Below, piece by piece: positions 60,413-64,000 of a stretch of DNA of 64,000 bases. The stretch comes from Paenibacillus sp. S150 (lineage in GTDB: Bacteria; Bacillota; Bacilli; Paenibacillales; Paenibacillaceae), in NCBI RefSeq assembly GCF_019352175.1, contig NZ_JACBYI010000006.1, positions 1 to 64,000 on the forward strand. The letters are read 5' to 3'. Below the pieces are notes generated by a model. The model was not told the origin of the DNA. It did not search any database and worked only from the letters and a program-made list of their open reading frames with translations. The position numbers and the translations under genes were made by a program. Every line of letters starts with the position of its first letter. The first letter of the stretch is position 1.

Positions 60413-62169
60413 CATTGCGAAAGCTGCAAGGAATCGGCGCATCCACCGGAATTGCTATCGCCAGGGCGCACCGCCTTGCATCGGCGGAGCCGGTGATTGA
60501 GAAAGCCAGCAAGCCCGGTACTGAAGAGGAACTGGCCCGGTTCGCTGCGGCCGTGCATCTGGCGGGTATTCAGGTTCGGGAACTGATGGCGCTTACGGCG
60601 GAGAAGCTGGGGGAAGCGGAGGCAAAAATCTTCGAGGCGCATCTTCTGGTGCTGGACGATCCGGAACTGCTCGGTTCGGTACGGGAGCTGATCGTTGCCC
60701 AAGGTGCAACTGCGGAATATGCGCTGCGCGAGGTGGCTAGGGAGATTACGGCATCCTTCGAAGCGCTTAACACGGAGTATCTGCGGGAGCGGGCCGGAGA
60801 TATCCGCGATGTGACACAGCGGATAATGGCCGTGCTGTCGGGAGCGGTGACCGGGAGCCAGCCTATAGAACAAGCGGTCATTATTGTTGCCCATGACCTC
60901 ACACCCTCGGATACAGTCCAACTTAACCGTGAATATGTGAAAGGTTTCACTACTGAGATGGGCGGAATCACCTCCCATTCGGCAATTATGGCCCGCTCGA
61001 TGGAGATTCCAGCCGTGGTTGGCATGGCGGATGCACTGCAGGAGGTCCGTCATAACGACCTGCTTATTCTGGACGGGGAGGCCGGGGAGCTGCTGGTCAA
61101 TCCGCCCGCCGGGATAGTCGCCGAATATGAAGCGAAGCTGCTGGAGGCGGAGCGCCGCAAGGAGAATAGAGCCCTGCTTGCGGCGCAGCCGACGATTTCC
61201 CTCGACGGGCACCGGATTGAGCTGGCAGGCAATATCGGCAGCCCTGGGGATGTGGCGGCTGTGCTTCGGCACGGAGGAGAAGGAATCGGCTTGTTCCGTA
61301 CAGAGTTTCTATACATGGGCAGGGAGGAGCTTCCTTCCGAAGAAGAGCAGTTCATGGCTTACCGGAGCGTGCTCGAGCAGATGGAGGGCAAACCGGTCGT
61401 TGTCCGTACAATTGATGTCGGCGGCGACAAGGAGCTGCCTTGCCTGGAGCTGCCGAAGGAGGACAATCCCTTCCTGGGTTTCCGGGCCATCCGGCTTTGC
61501 CTGGAAACGCCGGAGCAGGTGCTGTTCCGCACTCAACTGCGGGCGCTGCTGCGGGCAGGCGTCTACGGAAACCTGAAGATCATGTTCCCGATGATCGCCA
61601 CACTGGAGGAATTGCGCAGGGCGAAAAGCATTCTGGCGGAGGAGAAGCTGAAGCTGGAACAGGCCGGTATCCCCGCCGGGACCCCTATATCCGTCGGGAT
61701 GATGGTGGAGATACCCGCAGCGGCTGTAATGGCTGATCTGTTCGCACCGGAGGTGGACTTCTTCAGCATCGGCACCAATGACCTGATCCAGTACACAATG
61801 GCTGCCGACCGGATGAATTCCCGGGTTTCCTATTTGTATCAGCCTTACAATCCGGCAGTGCTCCGGCTGATTAAGCAGGTGATCGACGCTGCACACCGTC
61901 AGGGAAAATGGGCGGGCATGTGCGGCGAGATGGCCGGGAGCCTGGCGGCAATTCCACTGCTGCTTGGCCTGGGACTGGATGAGTTCAGCATGAGCGCCCC
62001 TTCTATCCTGGCTGCGAGAGACAGCATCCGGCAGCTGTCGCATAAGGAGATGGAGGAGCTGGCCCGCCGGGCGCTGTCCCTTGGAAGCGCGGAGGAAGTG
62101 AAGGCCCTGCTGGAGCAGGCAGACGGCTGGTCTGCGGGTCTGCAAGCTGCAGCCCCGCAGGTGCCATAA
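60409..62169 (+). CDS. PTS enzyme I (phosphoenolpyruvate-protein phosphotransferase)
   Basis: 586 residues, slightly longer than typical EI (about 570). N-terminal HPr-binding domain, then the phosphohistidine loop GGITSHSAIMARSMEIPAVVG, then the PEP-binding TIM barrel: GIGLFRTEFLYMGREELPSEEEQF, VVRTIDVGGDKELP, FSIGTNDLIQYTMAADR and the catalytic Cys in WAGMCGEMAG. All catalytic residues are present. It starts the phosphorelay for the PTS encoded upstream. A dedicated EI in a catabolic operon is uncommon. Terminator follows at 62236. Confidence 0.94.
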   Translation: MTLRKLQGIGASTGIAIARAHRLASAEPVIEKASKPGTEEELARFAAAVHLAGIQVRELMALTAEKLGEAEAKIFEAHLLVLDDPELLGSVRELIVAQGATAEYALREVAREITASFEALNTEYLRERAGDIRDVTQRIMAVLSGAVTGSQPIEQAVIIVAHDLTPSDTVQLNREYVKGFTTEMGGITSHSAIMARSMEIPAVVGMADALQEVRHNDLLILDGEAGELLVNPPAGIVAEYEAKLLEAERRKENRALLAAQPTISLDGHRIELAGNIGSPGDVAAVLRHGGEGIGLFRTEFLYMGREELPSEEEQFMAYRSVLEQMEGKPVVVRTIDVGGDKELPCLELPKEDNPFLGFRAIRLCLETPEQVLFRTQLRALLRAGVYGNLKIMFPMIATLEELRRAKSILAEEKLKLEQAGIPAGTPISVGMMVEIPAAAVMADLFAPEVDFFSIGTNDLIQYTMAADRMNSRVSYLYQPYNPAVLRLIKQVIDAAHRQGKWAGMCGEMAGSLAAIPLLLGLGLDEFSMSAPSILAARDSIRQLSHKEMEELARRALSLGSAEEVKALLEQADGWSAGLQAAAPQVP

Positions 62170-62235
62170 GTCTAAAGCTTCGGCAAGATGGCAATTCCGC
62201 AGCTTTGCAAGACCGTTTCAGGATTCTCCGATTTG

Positions 62236-62278
62236 CCTGTTTTCCACGGATCAATGTGGATGAACAGGTCTTTTTTTG
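62236..62278 (+). terminator. Rho-independent terminator of the PTS operon
   Basis: CCTGTT with CCAC inside pairs with GTGG and AACAGG, followed by TCTTTTTTT. Confidence 0.8.
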
Positions 62279-62322
62279 TTGAAAAAGGCAGAAACAGAAA
62301 CCGGCAGCATCTTTTGTCAAGC

Positions 62323-62581
62323 TGTGGACAACGTTATCCACATATTCTGTCCGAGTTGTGTAAAAACCGTGTAAAATCAGCAATAACAGCATTTTTTTTA
62401 AGCCGGAAAATAGAGCTTTACTAAGATGCGGTTTCTTGTGAGAATTGTGGATAATGTGGATAGTTCGGTGGATAAAAAGTCCTTGACAAGGAAAAACGCG
62501 ATTTTACGCATAAAAAAAGGCCATATGGGCCTTTTTAAGCAGTGAGTTATACACGAAAACTGTGGATGGGGCTGTGGATAA
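62323..62581. other. DnaA-box cluster
   Basis: Perfect boxes: TTATCCACA at 62334-62342, and TGTGGATAA at 62446-62454 and 62573-62581 (other strand). One-mismatch boxes: TGTGGACAA 62323, TGTGGATAG 62455, GGTGGATAA 62467, TTATACACG 62547 and TGTGGATGG 62561. Eight sites in 260 bp of AT-rich DNA between convergent genes, with no dnaA or dnaN nearby, suggests a DnaA-titration or regulatory cluster rather than oriC. Confidence 0.75.
62514..62536. terminator. Bidirectional terminator inside the DnaA-box cluster
   Basis: AAAAAGGCC (62514-62522) pairs with GGCCTTTTT (62528-62536) around a five-base loop. It can end the ABC-F transcript from the right. Confidence 0.7.
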
Positions 62582-62635
62582 CTATTTATGAACAAATCGG
62601 AAACAGTTAAAAAATATTTGTTTAACGTATTTACA

Positions 62636-64000
62636 TTATTCGTCAGCAAGGTTTTCCCATTCGCTAAATAAATTTCCAAGCTGTTCTTTTTTGAGCTTCA
62701 AATCGCCTTCATGCTCCTGAAGTGCCATATAATCCTGAAAAACCTCGGGTTTGGTCATTTCAATCTCAATTCTGGCGATCGCCTCCTCAAGCCCGGCAAT
62801 ATTCTCTTCTAGTTCGGAAATCCGCCGCTGGCGGTTGCGCTCCTCGCGTTTGGCCTGCTTCTCAGCTTCGTAGGAAAGGGCAGTGCCTTTATCTGCGGTG
62901 AAAGCTCCGCTGCCGGCGGTTTTGGCACCCTTGGCAGAGGCAAGCTCGGCTTCCTCCAGGGCAATGGCCTCGAGCTCCTGCTTCTTCTCAATATAGTCGT
63001 CGTAATTGCCCAGATATTGATCGATTCCGCCAGGGTGCAGCTCCAGCACACGTTCCGCCATTTTGTTCAGGAAATAACGGTCATGGGAGATGAAGAGCAG
63101 GGTCCCTTCAAAATCAATCAGCGCCGATTCCAACACCTCGCGGCTCACCAGATCCAGATGGTTGGTAGGCTCATCGAGAATCAGCATGTTTGCGCCGCGC
63201 AGCATGAGCTTGGACAGCGCGACCCGCGCTTTTTCACCGCCGCTGAGCGCGGCAACCTTCTTCAGGACATCCTCGCCGCTGAAGAGGAAATTCCCCAGAA
63301 TGGTACGGATGCGCGCTTCCTCCAGCATCGGGTATTCGCTCCACAGCTCCTCCAGCACGGTATTGCGCGGATTCAGCCGGGTCTGTTCCTGATCGTAGTA
63401 AGCGATTTTCACTTTGGTTCCCCAGTTCACGGTTCCTGCTGAAGGCTCCCGGGTGCCGGTCAAGCATTGCAGCAGAGTGGACTTGCCGATCCCGTTCGGG
63501 CCGATCAGGGCTGCTGTCTCTCCCCGGCGCAGTTCAAAGGAGGCGTTCCGGAACAGCGGCGCCGCCTCTTCACTGAACGCTACTGCTACATTCTGCACCT
63601 GCAGCACCTCCTTGCCTGACATGAAATCCGGCTCGAAGGAGAAGCTGGCCTTCTTCATATCACCCAAGGGTCTGTCAATGCGTTCCAGCTTGTCCAGCGT
63701 CTTGCGCCGGCTCTGCGCCCGTTTGGTGGTGGAGGCGCGTACGATATTTCGCTGCACGAATTCCTCCATCCGCGATATCTCGTCCTGCTGTTTCTCATAC
63801 TGCTTCAGACGGATCTCATATTCAGCCGCCTTCAGATCCATATAACGGCTGTAATTGCCTGTGTAACGCCGGGACCGGTGGCGTTCAATCTCTACTATTG
63901 CAGTCACCAGCCGGTCGAGAAAATAACGGTCATGGGAGACGACCAGAATGCCTCCGGCATAGCTGCGCAGATAATCCTCCAGCCAGGTGAGCGTTTCGAT
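62636..64000 (-). CDS. ABC-F family ATPase (YdiF-like), 5' end outside window
   Basis: The frame is open to the right edge, so only the C-terminal 454 residues are seen. The end of the first ATPase domain is present (SYAGGILVVSHDRYFLDRL), then the interdomain linker with YEIRLKQYEKQQDEI. The second ATPase domain follows: Walker A GPNGIGKSTLL, signature LSGGEKARVALSKLML, Walker B LILDEPTNHLDL and switch FISHDRYFLNKM. A C-terminal coiled coil (RRISELEENIAGLEEAI) closes it. ABC-F proteins act on ribosomes rather than transport. B. subtilis YdiF, beside tsaD, is the likely orthologue, but that needs the full sequence. Confidence 0.93.
   Translation of the reverse strand: METLTWLEDYLRSYAGGILVVSHDRYFLDRLVTAIVEIERHRSRRYTGNYSRYMDLKAAEYEIRLKQYEKQQDEISRMEEFVQRNIVRASTTKRAQSRRKTLDKLERIDRPLGDMKKASFSFEPDFMSGKEVLQVQNVAVAFSEEAAPLFRNASFELRRGETAALIGPNGIGKSTLLQCLTGTREPSAGTVNWGTKVKIAYYDQEQTRLNPRNTVLEELWSEYPMLEEARIRTILGNFLFSGEDVLKKVAALSGGEKARVALSKLMLRGANMLILDEPTNHLDLVSREVLESALIDFEGTLLFISHDRYFLNKMAERVLELHPGGIDQYLGNYDDYIEKKQELEAIALEEAELASAKGAKTAGSGAFTADKGTALSYEAEKQAKREERNRQRRISELEENIAGLEEAIARIEIEMTKPEVFQDYMALQEHEGDLKLKKEQLGNLFSEWENLADE

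Noticed and set aside
62323..62581. Chromosomal replication origin
   Set aside because: No dnaA, dnaN or DNA-unwinding context; a cluster outside oriC fits better.

Overview
The window looks like chromosomal DNA of a spore-forming, low-to-mid-GC Firmicute, most likely a Paenibacillus. The reasons are Gram-positive Shine-Dalgarno sites with several TTG starts, a type-H small acid-soluble spore protein, a SleB-type cell-wall hydrolase, a Ku/LigD end-joining set, leucine T-box leaders, and tsaE-tsaB-rimI-tsaD and ydiF-like neighbourhoods resembling Bacillus. Species assignment is inference.

Layout. 1-2.6 kb is a graveyard: an IS1380-type transposase tail, a 51-bp minisatellite, an IS110-type transposase tail, and a frameshifted end of a cation/proton antiporter. 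2.6-6.4 kb has dps, an AIM24 protein, a membrane coiled-coil protein, an M50-like membrane protease and an orphan protein. 6.6-13.6 kb is a WYL regulator followed by a complete oligopeptide ABC transporter. 13.7-17.7 kb is molybdate uptake (modA, modB) and a YvgK-like regulator, separated by about 1.4 kb of non-coding repeats. 17.8-25.3 kb has a polysaccharide deacetylase, dGTPase, a 2-hydroxyacid dehydrogenase, thpR, a SleB-like hydrolase and a glycolipid glycosyltransferase. A TetR gene and a YhgE/Pip gene share an operator sequence (24.6-27.8 kb). 28.3-32.9 kb is glutamate synthase large subunit alone. 33-39.5 kb holds an ABC exporter pair, bactofilin, an M23 peptidase, cardiolipin synthase and a YitT protein. 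39.7-43.2 kb is the NHEJ block (Ku, separate ligase, separate polymerase) facing a small acidic protein and sspH. 43.6-47.7 kb is an EamA/EmrE-type transporter and the t6A operon tsaE-tsaB-rimI-tsaD.

47.7-62.2 kb appears inserted between tsaD and a ydiF-like ABC-F gene, which are neighbours in Bacillus subtilis as I recall. It contains two leucine T-boxes in series (the first without its own gene), leuA, a second copy of the 1-kb non-coding repeat, and a long sugar-alcohol PTS locus. That locus has a PRD activator, a galactitol-family EIIA/EIIB/EIIC, a zinc dehydrogenase, a 56-aa protein, rpe, a broken glycerol-1-phosphate dehydrogenase gene, rpiB, a transketolase stub, and its own HPr and enzyme I. 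With rpe, rpiB and a transketolase remnant, the best guess is a pentitol substrate such as arabitol, xylitol or ribitol. Two copies of one composite control element (palindrome plus cre-like box) precede the activator gene and rpiB.

The end of the window (62.3-62.6 kb) carries a DnaA-box cluster next to the ABC-F gene. The most noteworthy signals are the duplicated PTS control element, the 1-kb structured non-coding repeat, the serial T-boxes, and the DnaA-box cluster.
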